A program made the translations under genes and the position numbers. Positions 1-6,396 of a DNA stretch of 13,369 nucleotides are shown piece by piece; within the stretch, counting starts at the first letter, position 1, and each line of letters opens with the position of its first letter. Source of the DNA: Gammaproteobacteria bacterium (GTDB lineage Bacteria; Pseudomonadota; Gammaproteobacteria; Chromatiales; Chromatiaceae); NCBI GenBank assembly GCA_030620735.1, contig JAUXDV010000024.1, positions 1 to 13,369 on the forward strand, given 5' to 3'. The notes under the pieces were generated by a model. The model saw only the letters and a program-made list of their open reading frames with translations. It did not search any database and was not told the DNA's origin.

Positions 1-2244
1 ATGGCCAGCGGCGGCCGTTTTTTGCATTTTGACAATGACTACCGGATCTTTTTTGGCGAAGAGAACCCGCAGTTGCTGGCATTTGAAAACCTTCAGGATA
101 CTTATACCAAGAACGACAACGTGCTGCTGGTGCTGGCGCCAAAAGATGGCCATGTATTTACGCCGCAGATCCTCGCTGCAGTGCAGGATATTACCGAACG
201 CGCCTGGCAGACACCCTATTCACTGCGCGTCGACTCCATCACCAATTTTCAACATACCAGCGCAGTTGGGGATGATCTAACGGTGGCTGACCTGGTCGAA
301 GAGCCGCTGCAGTTGTCGGCAGCGGATCTAGAACAGATCCGGCAGATTGCATTGGCCGAGCCGATGCTGATCAATCGCCTGATCTCGCCCCTCAGCCATG
401 TGACAGCACTGAATATCGTGGTGGAGTTGCCCGGCGATGATATGACCCGTGAGGTCCCGGAGGTTGTCGCCTCTGTGCGTGATCTCAAATCCTATATCAC
501 CACCACCTATCCGCACATCGATGTCTATCTGACCGGTCTGGTGATGATGAACAACGCCTTCCCTGAAGCTTCACAGTGGGATATGCAGCACCTCATGCCG
601 CTGGCTCTGCTGCTGATCATGAGCATGGTTTTTTTGCAGTTGCGGGGTTTTGGCGGCATGCTCGGAACCCTGCTGGTGACGCTATTCGCTATTCTCGGCG
701 CCATGGGACTGGCAGGATGGTCGGGGATCGCGCTGAGCCCGCCGGTGATGTCGGCGCCGGTGATTATCCTCACGTTGGGAGTGGCCGATTGTGTGCATAT
801 ACTCACCAACTGGATGCAGGGGGTGCGCCATGGCGTCAATAAACAGGATGCGATGGTCGAGAGTCTGCGCATCAACCTGATGCCGGTATTCCTCACCTCC
901 ATTACTACGGCGGTAGGCTTTCTAACGCTCAACTTCAGTGATGCGCCCCCTTTTCATGATCTTGGAAATATCTCCGTTTTCGGCGTGCTGCTTGCCTATG
1001 CACTTTCCGTCCTGTTCCTGCCTGCACTGATGATGATTTTGCCACTGCGAGTCAAGCAGGGAACCAGAAGCGGCACACACCTGATGGAACGCTTCTCCGA
1101 ATGGGTCATTCGCCATCAGAAGAGACTGCTTCCCGGTATGGGGATTGTCATCATCCTGCTGGTTTTGCTGGCACCCTTCAATGTGGCCAATGACATCTAT
1201 GTGCACTATTTTGATGACAAGATCGAATTTCGCACCGACACTGATTTTGCCCTGGAGAATCTCACCGGCATGTACTACATGGATTTCTCTCTGGACTCCA
1301 AAGAGGAGAGTGGCATCTCCAGGCCGGAATTCATGCATCAGGTCGAACTATTTACCAACTGGCTGCGACAACAGCCCGAAGTGATTCATGTCAGCACCAT
1401 CACGGATACCTTCAAACGCCTGAATAAGAACATGCATGGCGATGACCCCGGCTGGGAAAAACTCCCCCGACAGCGAGACCTGGCGGCGCAGTATTTACTA
1501 TTATATGAAATGTCGCTGCCCTACGGCCTCGATCTGAATAACCAGATCGATATCGAGAAGCGCGCTACCCGGGTTTCCGTCACCATGAAAACCATCTCTT
1601 CGGTGGCGGTGCTGGGTGTCGAACAGCGTGTTCATCAATGGTTGCAAACCAATACGCCGGAGATATTGACCTGGGGTTCCAGTCCCACGGTGATGTTTGC
1701 GCATATTGGCATGAATAATATCCGCAGTATGATGATTGGCACAATCGTCGCGCTGGTGGTGATCTCCCTGATTCTTATTATTGCTTTGCGTTCACTGCGT
1801 TACGGCCTGATAAGCCTGATTCCGAATCTGGCTCCTGCCGGAATGGCCTTCGGCCTGTGGGCGCTCATCGATGGTGAAATCGGACTGTCACTGTCGGTGG
1901 TAGCAGCGATGACGCTGGGTATCGTGGTCGATGACACGGTACACTTCCTGAGTAAATATTTGCGCGCACGGCGCGAACAGGGATTGAATGCAGAAGATGC
2001 GGTGCGCTACTCTTTCAAAACCGTGGGAGTGGCCTTGTGGATTACCTCGCTGGCGCTGATCGCCGGGTTTCTGGTGCTGTCAACATCGAGTTTTGAGCTC
2101 AATGCCGGTATGGGAGTGATGACATCGATTATTATCGCCTTTGCACTGCTGGCGGATTTTCTATTGCTGCCGCCATTGCTGATAAAGTTGGACGTGTGGC
2201 TCAATCCGACTGACAAAGAATTATCCACAGATGCACACAGATAA
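1..2244 (+). CDS. RND superfamily (MMPL-type) exporter, 5'-truncated by window edge
   Basis: Inner-membrane transporter of the RND/MMPL superfamily, which uses the proton gradient to move lipids or other hydrophobic substrates. The 747 visible residues start inside the first periplasmic region (FDNDYRIFF near residue 10). Homologues have an N-terminal membrane helix before this, so the gene almost certainly starts upstream and the ATG at base 1 is probably internal. A first hydrophobic block spans about 197-348, with GVADCVH at 260-266. A further helix lies near 378-392, followed by a second periplasmic domain to about 570. A second block spans about 577-728, with the matching VVDDTVH at 642-648; acidic residues in this position serve proton relay in the superfamily. 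The two-fold internal repeat is typical. The last codons and stop (STDAHR) lie in a dispersed repeat, so the native C-terminus may be altered. LolA-like and beta-barrel genes follow. Family assignment is firm; the substrate is unknown. Confidence 0.9.
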   Translation: MASGGRFLHFDNDYRIFFGEENPQLLAFENLQDTYTKNDNVLLVLAPKDGHVFTPQILAAVQDITERAWQTPYSLRVDSITNFQHTSAVGDDLTVADLVEEPLQLSAADLEQIRQIALAEPMLINRLISPLSHVTALNIVVELPGDDMTREVPEVVASVRDLKSYITTTYPHIDVYLTGLVMMNNAFPEASQWDMQHLMPLALLLIMSMVFLQLRGFGGMLGTLLVTLFAILGAMGLAGWSGIALSPPVMSAPVIILTLGVADCVHILTNWMQGVRHGVNKQDAMVESLRINLMPVFLTSITTAVGFLTLNFSDAPPFHDLGNISVFGVLLAYALSVLFLPALMMILPLRVKQGTRSGTHLMERFSEWVIRHQKRLLPGMGIVIILLVLLAPFNVANDIYVHYFDDKIEFRTDTDFALENLTGMYYMDFSLDSKEESGISRPEFMHQVELFTNWLRQQPEVIHVSTITDTFKRLNKNMHGDDPGWEKLPRQRDLAAQYLLLYEMSLPYGLDLNNQIDIEKRATRVSVTMKTISSVAVLGVEQRVHQWLQTNTPEILTWGSSPTVMFAHIGMNNIRSMMIGTIVALVVISLILIIALRSLRYGLISLIPNLAPAGMAFGLWALIDGEIGLSLSVVAAMTLGIVVDDTVHFLSKYLRARREQGLNAEDAVRYSFKTVGVALWITSLALIAGFLVLSTSSFELNAGMGVMTSIIIAFALLADFLLLPPLLIKLDVWLNPTDKELSTDAHR

Positions 2245-2253
2245 ACACAGATT
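2224..2253 (+). repeat. CACAGAT-type dispersed repeat, copy 1
   Basis: A 30-nt unit beginning TCCACAGATG and ending AACACAGATT. It matches the unit at 4091-4120 at nearly every base and is the reverse complement, with a few changes, of 2459-2488. It overlaps the 3' end of the exporter gene and carries that gene's TAA stop at 2242-2244. Repeats of this look are common between genes in proteobacteria; that statement is from general knowledge, not a search. Confidence 0.8.
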
Positions 2254-2285
2254 ATGGGATTAATCATACCTATGAAGTAGCAAAA

Positions 2286-2323
2286 CCCGTAGGGTGCAAT
2301 AAGCGACAGCGCATTGCACCATG
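2286..2323 (+). repeat. CCCGTAGGG-headed palindromic repeat, copy 1
   Basis: The element starts CCCGTAGGG and has a perfect 8-bp inverted repeat, GGTGCAAT (2293-2300) and ATTGCACC (2313-2320), around a 12-nt loop. A second copy with compensating stem changes (GGCGCAAT/ATTGCGCC) lies at 4046-4083. Paired changes in both arms suggest the folded structure is maintained. It resembles REP-like elements. Confidence 0.75.
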
Positions 2324-2346
2324 ATTTCGGCAACCAGACATTTTTC

Positions 2347-2375
2347 AACCACGAAAGTCGCGAAAAGCACGAAAA
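2347..2375 (+). repeat. ACCACGAAA-type direct-repeat tract
   Basis: A short tract repeating the unit CACGAAA/CGCGAAA with spacers (AACCACGAAA, then CGCGAAAAGC, then ACGAAAA). A related AACCACGGAA tract occurs at 3871-3890. Similar tracts are known between genes in many proteobacteria. It is a degenerate short repeat and has no coding potential that I would trust. Confidence 0.5.
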
Positions 2376-2458
2376 TAGGTGAGGCCGAGTGCTCGTTTGT
2401 TTCATGGTTTGCATGGTGAGTGGCTAACCACAGGTATTCACTGATAAAGTATAAAAAA

Positions 2459-2488
2459 ATCCGTGTGTATCCGTGTTCATCTGTGGTT
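2459..2488 (-). repeat. CACAGAT-type dispersed repeat, copy 2 (inverted)
   Basis: Read on the minus strand, this is AACCACAGATG, then AACACGGATA, then CACACGGAT: the same unit as 2224-2253 and 4091-4120 in opposite orientation. A 9-bp sequence TAACCACAG at 2425-2433 pairs with CTGTGGTTA at 2481-2489, so the inverted copy and a degenerate partner could form a larger hairpin just upstream of the LolA-like gene. Confidence 0.75.
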
Positions 2489-2522
2489 AAAAAAGGTTTT
2501 TTTGAATTTTTGGAGAAATACA

Positions 2523-3308
2523 ATGAAAAAGCATGTGGCATTATTCCTCGCTGTTCTGCTGAGCACTGGCACTGTGATTGCCGAGACTGCCCGGCAGAAA
2601 GGATTGCGCATCGCAACTGAGGCGGATGTACGGGACTCCGGTTGGGGGGACACGACAGCCGACATGGTGATGACCTTGCGCAATAGAACGGGCAAGACCA
2701 GCAGTCGCGCCATCCGCTCGAAAACGCTCGAAGGGCGTAGTGACGGCGACAAGGCGTTGTCGCTGTTCGATACGCCAGCAGATGTCAAAGGGACTGCCAT
2801 GCTGACTTTCTCGCACGGTCTCAAACCGGATGACCAGTGGCTCTACCTGCCCGCACTGAAACGTGTCAAGCGCATCTCCTCGAAGAACAAGTCGGGGCCA
2901 TTCATGGGCAGTGAGTTTGCCTTTGAGGATCTGGGCTCGCAGGAGATCGAAAAATACAGCTATAAATATCTCGGTGAAGAGCCCTGCGGAAAGGGCTGGA
3001 AGTGCCACAAAATCGAGCGTATTCCAGCCTATAAATATTCCGGATACACGAAACAAATTGCATGGATCGATACAAAAGAGATGCGCCCGGTAAAAATTGA
3101 TTTTTACGACCGCAAGAAACGCAAGTTGAAGACGCTGACGTGGAAAGGATACCGGGAGTATATCGGGCGCTATTGGCGCGCCAATGAGATGTCCATGCAA
3201 AACCATCAGACCGGCAAGTCCACGCGTCTGCAGTGGAAAAAATACAAGTTTAAAACCGGCCTCAGCAACAGGGATTTCAACAAAAACAGCCTGGCGCGTC
3301 AAAGGTAG
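2523..3308 (+). CDS. Outer membrane lipoprotein-sorting protein (LolA-like, periplasmic)
   Basis: A 261-residue exported protein of the LolA-like family often annotated as outer membrane lipoprotein-sorting protein. Such proteins have a half-barrel fold that shields lipids or acyl chains while crossing the periplasm. Residues 1-20 form a signal peptide (MKKHVALFLAV..., cleavage after VIA). The mature part has GWGD near 41, then DVKGTAMLTF, DDQWLYLPALKRVKRISS and FMGSEFAFEDLGS, all hallmarks of the family. The start at 2523 is preceded by GGAG (2512-2515) at 7 nt spacing. An in-frame upstream ATG at 2463 would translate a dispersed repeat and bury the signal peptide, so it was rejected. Its place between an RND exporter and an outer-membrane barrel supports a periplasmic carrier role, which is inference. 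It is not the housekeeping lolA. Confidence 0.87.
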   Translation: MKKHVALFLAVLLSTGTVIAETARQKGLRIATEADVRDSGWGDTTADMVMTLRNRTGKTSSRAIRSKTLEGRSDGDKALSLFDTPADVKGTAMLTFSHGLKPDDQWLYLPALKRVKRISSKNKSGPFMGSEFAFEDLGSQEIEKYSYKYLGEEPCGKGWKCHKIERIPAYKYSGYTKQIAWIDTKEMRPVKIDFYDRKKRKLKTLTWKGYREYIGRYWRANEMSMQNHQTGKSTRLQWKKYKFKTGLSNRDFNKNSLARQR

Positions 3309-3312
3309 TGTT

Positions 3313-3384
3313 GAGATTGCCACGCTGCGCTCGCAATGACGGGGTAGCAGTGTTATTGCGAGGAGCTTGCGACGAAGCAATCTC
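3313..3384 (+). repeat. Nested-hairpin intergenic repeat (TTGCGAGG/GCAATCTC type), copy 1
   Basis: Outer arms GAGATTGC (3313-3320) and GCAATCTC (3377-3384) are perfectly complementary. Inner arms TCGCAATGAC (3331-3340) and GTTATTGCGA (3352-3361) pair with one wobble. The same modules occur at 3970-4040 in the reverse nesting order. This kind of element is widespread between bacterial genes and is transcribed as a hairpin when it lies within an operon. Confidence 0.8.
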
Positions 3385-3413
3385 CGGTATTTATTGAAGA
3401 GCAAGGTCGAATC

Positions 3414-3863
3414 ATGCCTAAAATTTTCCCGCCGCTCATAGCTGTCATCGCTGCCGTCTGCATGTGGCTGTTGCAGCGTTATCTGCCGGTAATGGAGTTG
3501 ATTCCGGTGGAGTGGAGGGGTATTGTCCTGCTCTTTGTTGCGCTAGCTCTGGTTATCGACTTGTGGTCGCTGTACCTTTTTTTTCGCGCCAAAACCACTT
3601 TTCATCCGCTAAAACTGGATAATACATCGGCACTGGTAACATCCGGCATGTACCGGTTCACACGCAACCCGATGTATCTGGGACTGCTGCTGCTTCTCAC
3701 CGGCATGGCGATCTGGTTCGGTGGGTTGACTCCTTTTCTGATGCTGCCGTTGTTTGTGTGGATCATTAGCAACCATCAGATCATTCACGAGGAGCGCATC
3801 CTCGAAGAGAAATTTGAGCAGCACTATCTTGAGTACAAGAACAAGGTCAGGCGCTGGCTGTGA
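3414..3863 (+). CDS. Isoprenylcysteine / phospholipid methyltransferase-like membrane protein
   Basis: A 149-residue integral membrane protein of the isoprenylcysteine carboxyl methyltransferase / phospholipid methyltransferase superfamily. Members transfer a methyl group from S-adenosylmethionine to a substrate in the membrane. Hydrophobic segments lie near 5-22, 36-58 and 87-121. The signature RNPMYLG is at 84-90. The C-terminal HEERILEEKF at 125-134 and the following EYKNKVRRWL match the cofactor-binding end of the family. AAGG at 3403-3406 lies 7 nt before the ATG. Bacterial members of this size usually have unknown substrates. It sits between the LolA-like gene and the beta-barrel gene on the same strand, with hairpin repeats on both sides, so it may be a later insertion rather than a working part of the cluster. 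Superfamily is firm, function open. Confidence 0.85.
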   Translation: MPKIFPPLIAVIAAVCMWLLQRYLPVMELIPVEWRGIVLLFVALALVIDLWSLYLFFRAKTTFHPLKLDNTSALVTSGMYRFTRNPMYLGLLLLLTGMAIWFGGLTPFLMLPLFVWIISNHQIIHEERILEEKFEQHYLEYKNKVRRWL

Positions 3864-3905
3864 TTATTCTAACCACGGAATATACGGAATGTTAATTCAG
3901 CACGC

Positions 3906-3938
3906 CCCGTAGGATGAGCTGAGGTACGAAGCGCATCT
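3906..3938 (+). repeat. CCCGTAGGATG-headed imperfect palindromic repeat
   Basis: It starts with the same CCCGTAGG head as the elements at 2286 and 4046 but continues ATGAGCTGAGG and closes with AGCGCATC, giving an imperfect GATG-GC / GC-CATC pairing. It looks like a sister family with a shared head and a different stem. It is preceded at 3871-3890 by an AACCACGGAA-type tract. Confidence 0.5.
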
Positions 3939-3969
3939 GTCGAGAATGTCACGATTAATGCGTGGAATT

Positions 3970-4040
3970 TCGTCATTGCGAGCGTAGCGCGGCAATCTCG
4001 GGAAGATTGCCGCGTCGGCGGAGCCTCCTCGCAATGACGA
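3970..4040 (+). repeat. Nested-hairpin intergenic repeat, copy 2
   Basis: Outer arms TCGTCATTGCGAG (3970-3982) and CTCGCAATGACGA (4028-4040) are a perfect 13-bp inverted repeat. Inner arms CGCGGCAATCT (3988-3998) and AGATTGCCGCG (4004-4014) are a perfect 11-bp inverted repeat with a 5-nt loop. RNA from either strand would fold into a strong stem-loop. It carries the same modules as 3313-3384, nested the other way round. Confidence 0.85.
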
Positions 4041-4045
4041 ACCAG

Positions 4046-4083
4046 CCCGTAGGGCGCAATAAGCCTGCGCATTGCGCCGCATG
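4046..4083 (+). repeat. CCCGTAGGG-headed palindromic repeat, copy 2
   Basis: Same layout as 2286-2323. Arms GGCGCAAT (4053-4060) and ATTGCGCC (4071-4078) surround a 10-nt loop. Compared with copy 1, the T-A pair in the stem has become a C-G pair in both arms, a compensatory change. Confidence 0.75.
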
Positions 4084-4090
4084 TTTTTTT

Positions 4091-4120
4091 TCCACAGATG
4101 AACACAGATACACACAGATT
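4091..4120 (+). repeat. CACAGAT-type dispersed repeat, copy 3
   Basis: TCCACAGATG, AACACAGATA, CACACAGATT: a 30-nt unit matching copy 1 (2224-2253) with only a few base changes, and the reverse complement of copy 2 (2459-2488). It ends 41 nt before the beta-barrel gene and probably lies in its 5' untranslated region. Confidence 0.8.
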
Positions 4121-4161
4121 TGTAGTGAAATAATCTATCCTGAACCTAACCAAACGGCGAT

Positions 4162-5334
4162 ATGAAAAAAATCATCAATACAGCGTTCATATTCTCAATG
4201 CTGCTGAGTCATGTCGCTGTGGCCGAGTGGTCAGGTAATGTCGCCGTTGAACTGCGTGGCTTTTTTTCACAGGGCGCATGGCCGGGGCAGGGCGATGGTG
4301 GCATCTCTGTCAGCGCCCAGCCCGAGTTCAGGCGCCAATGGGATGGCGGCAACTTGGGAGTGACCTTCATCCCTTTTGCGCGTCTGGATAGCATGGATGA
4401 TGAGCGCTCGCATGCGGATATTCGTGAACTCGACTTTTTGTGGGTCAAGGGAGACTGGGAATTTCGCGCCGGTATCAGCAAGGTTTTCTGGGGAGTCACC
4501 GAGACCCAGCATCTGGTGGATATCATCAACCAGACCGATGTGCTGGAGGATATCGACCACGAAGAGAAACTGGGACAGCCGATGCTGCGTATCACCCGCA
4601 CCATCGGCAATGGCGGCATCGACCTGTTCCTGCTTCCCTGGTTTCGCGAACGCGCTTTTTCCGGGATCGAAGGACGTTTCCGGCCACCTCTGGTGATCGA
4701 CAAGGATCTTGCCAGCTACGAATCTGATGATGAAGAGCAGCATCTTGACTGGTCAATCCGCTGGAATCAGAGCATCAGCAACCTGGATTTTGCGCTGTCC
4801 TGGTTTCAGGGCACATCCAGAGAGCCTCTGCTGCTGTTTGCCGGCGAGGTGTTGGCGCCCTTCTATTATCAACTGAAGCAGGCAGGCCTGGAGTTGCAAT
4901 ACACTGGCGAGGCGTGGCTGTGGAAGCTGGAGGCCGTGCATCGTGAGACAACGACGGAGAATTACAACGCCTTCGTCGGTGGTTTTGAATACACCTTCGT
5001 CGGCATCAATGAGAGCGCCGCAGATGTTGGCGTGCTGCTTGAATACAACTATGACTCCCGCGACCATCTGGCGCTGACCGTGTTCGAAAACGACATATTT
5101 GCAGGGATGCGCCTGGCGCTTAACGACATGCAAAGCAGCGAACTACTGGCTGGTGTCATGTATGACCTCGATTTCAACAGCAAGAGCTTCCGTCTTGAAG
5201 CGAGCCGCCGTCTCGGAGAGAGTTATAAACTGGGGGTCGAAGCGCACCTTTTCTGGGATGTCGATCCGCTCGATCCAATGTACGCTTTTCGCCAGGATGA
5301 TTTTGTGCAGATCACGCTGGCCAGGTATTTCTAG
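4162..5334 (+). CDS. Outer-membrane beta-barrel protein of the exporter cluster
   Basis: A 390-residue protein with a signal peptide (MKKIINTAFIFSMLLSHVAVA, cleavage after residue 21) and a mature part of alternating polar and aromatic stretches. It ends in ITLARYF; a terminal phenylalanine is the usual signal for the outer-membrane assembly machinery. A segment near 97-140 has GISKVFWGVTE followed by HLVDIINQTD and KLGQPMLRITR. This recalls the WG-containing strands of porin-like proteins such as the DUF1302 group, but the protein is shorter than those. No clear ribosome binding site precedes the ATG, although the signal peptide fixes the start well. Following an RND exporter and a LolA-like carrier, it could be the outer-membrane exit or receptor, which is inference. 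The exact family is not recognised. Confidence 0.8.
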   Translation: MKKIINTAFIFSMLLSHVAVAEWSGNVAVELRGFFSQGAWPGQGDGGISVSAQPEFRRQWDGGNLGVTFIPFARLDSMDDERSHADIRELDFLWVKGDWEFRAGISKVFWGVTETQHLVDIINQTDVLEDIDHEEKLGQPMLRITRTIGNGGIDLFLLPWFRERAFSGIEGRFRPPLVIDKDLASYESDDEEQHLDWSIRWNQSISNLDFALSWFQGTSREPLLLFAGEVLAPFYYQLKQAGLELQYTGEAWLWKLEAVHRETTTENYNAFVGGFEYTFVGINESAADVGVLLEYNYDSRDHLALTVFENDIFAGMRLALNDMQSSELLAGVMYDLDFNSKSFRLEASRRLGESYKLGVEAHLFWDVDPLDPMYAFRQDDFVQITLARYF

Positions 5335-5416
5335 GAGGCTTCACCCATGCTATCTGGCATTCAGAAACTGACATTACCACCATAGCCAGAACATTTAACA
5401 CCATCCTTCCCTGTTT

Positions 5417-5761
5417 TTAGGATCCGTTAGGAATATCCCTGTTTTCCAACTTGCCTTGATTATAGGTAATCTGTTCGCCATTTTGATACGTTGTTATCGA
5501 GCCTTTCTCACTCTGCCATTTCCCATTTTGAAATTCACCATCATAATATCTGGACTTTCTACCATTGTCATACACAGTTAAAGACCCTTTTCCATGTGCT
5601 TTTCCGTCAACACATTGAACTGTGTATGAAATGGTTTCCGTTAGTGTGATGGGGTCTGGACTCCATACTTTGCAATCAGAATCAGCATCTACAAGATAAT
5701 TGTCTGCGTAGACTGATGCTGAAAACAATAGAGATAGGAATGTTGCAAGGATGATTTTCAT
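5417..5761 (-). CDS. Secreted MORN-repeat-like small protein
   Basis: A 114-residue hypothetical protein. Residues 1-19 form a signal peptide ending VYA, with no lipobox cysteine. The mature part has MORN-like motifs: GKAHGKGSLTVYDNG near 53-67, YDGEFQNGKW at 73-82, and KGSITTYQNGE at 86-96. Cysteines 30 and 50 could form a disulfide in the periplasm. AGGA (plus-strand TCCT at 5770-5773) lies upstream of the start. The gene is visibly richer in A and T than its neighbours and stands alone, which hints at horizontal origin. In bacteria, MORN repeats often mediate contact with membranes or proteins; no specific role can be assigned. It converges on the beta-barrel gene with no obvious terminator between them. 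Confidence 0.72.
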   Translation of the reverse strand: MKIILATFLSLLFSASVYADNYLVDADSDCKVWSPDPITLTETISYTVQCVDGKAHGKGSLTVYDNGRKSRYYDGEFQNGKWQSEKGSITTYQNGEQITYNQGKLENRDIPNGS

Positions 5762-5908
5762 TTAGTTTGTCCTGTTAATGAGTTAGTGGATTGATCTTGT
5801 TTGCCACGGATAATGTCAGCAGTTTCCCGCAGGCTGGATAAGGGGTGCATGCGATGGTGGAATTGATTGGGGTTAAGAGGTGACGCTCAGATTTAATCTA
5901 ATGCGCTG

Positions 5909-5927
5909 TTCTATTCCTATAATAGAA
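5909..5927. other. Perfect AT-rich inverted repeat containing TATAAT
   Basis: TTCTATT (5909-5915) and AATAGAA (5921-5927) are perfectly complementary around CCTAT. The plus strand contains TATAAT at 5918-5923, but no convincing -35 box lies at the right distance on either strand. It sits between the thioredoxin-like gene (stop at 5942) and the MORN-like gene. It could be a weak terminator stem without a T-run, an operator, or chance. Confidence 0.35.
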
Positions 5928-5941
5928 TTCCACCTTGTAGC

Positions 5942-6370
5942 TCATTCATCACCATTGGACAGCGCTAAAACCGCATCATCAATGGCTTGATCAAGATACC
6001 ATGCATACATCTCGACGGTATTGACGCCGGTCTGGCGTTTGGCGATCTCTTTGCCGGAGCCGTCGACCAGGATAATGGTGGGCGTGACGATCATACCGTA
6101 GAGTTCGAACAGGTCGATGCCGGTAGTGGGTTTGCCTTTGAAGTCGCTGAGGTTGCTGCCGAAATCAATCATCAGCTCGCGCATAAAAAGACGTTGCCGG
6201 TATTGCGGGTTTTGCAGCATCGGTTCGATGACTTCGCTCTTCAGCTTTTTGCAAAAAGGGCAGTGATGCTGGGAAAACATCAACAGCAGAGGTTTTCGAG
6301 TGCCGGAGATCTGCTCCCCGAGTGCTTGTAGATCGTCTGTTTGCTGCAAGCCTGCTGTATTCATTGTCAT
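5942..6370 (-). CDS. Thioredoxin-fold protein with CPFC motif
   Basis: A 142-residue thioredoxin-fold protein, likely a thiol-disulfide oxidoreductase. The active site is HHCPFCK with cysteines 37 and 40. The cis-proline loop VTPT is at 95-98, followed by the strand IILVDGSGKEIAKRQTG. The insertion between them (about 48-90) is longer than in classical thioredoxin and resembles SoxW-like or DsbC-like thioredoxin_2 proteins. No signal peptide is seen from either candidate start (ATG at 6370 or 6364), so the protein appears cytoplasmic unless the true start is elsewhere; I see no good ribosome binding site to decide. It lies 26 nt downstream of the Uma2-like gene on the same strand, but the two need not be linked in function. 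Fold is certain, partner unknown. Confidence 0.85.
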   Translation of the reverse strand: MTMNTAGLQQTDDLQALGEQISGTRKPLLLMFSQHHCPFCKKLKSEVIEPMLQNPQYRQRLFMRELMIDFGSNLSDFKGKPTTGIDLFELYGMIVTPTIILVDGSGKEIAKRQTGVNTVEMYAWYLDQAIDDAVLALSNGDE

Positions 6371-6396
6371 ATTATTCGAGTCCGATGTGATGTGAT

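Noticed and set aside
2463..2522. In-frame upstream start extending the LolA-like protein by 20 residues
   Set aside because: It would translate an intergenic repeat, put extra residues before a clean signal peptide, and ignore the GGAG site 7 nt before the ATG at 2523.
2541..3404. Long open frame on the minus strand opposite the LolA-like gene
   Set aside because: No domain, no signal or ribosome binding site, and the plus-strand gene has clear family motifs and a signal peptide.
3313..4040. Hairpin elements as intrinsic terminators
   Set aside because: The stems are strong but no T-run follows them; they are better read as dispersed repeats, although they may affect mRNA stability.
2245..4161. 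CRISPR array in the repeat-rich gaps
   Set aside because: The repeats are palindromic, of several families, in both orientations and irregularly spaced. There are no regular spacers and no cas genes.
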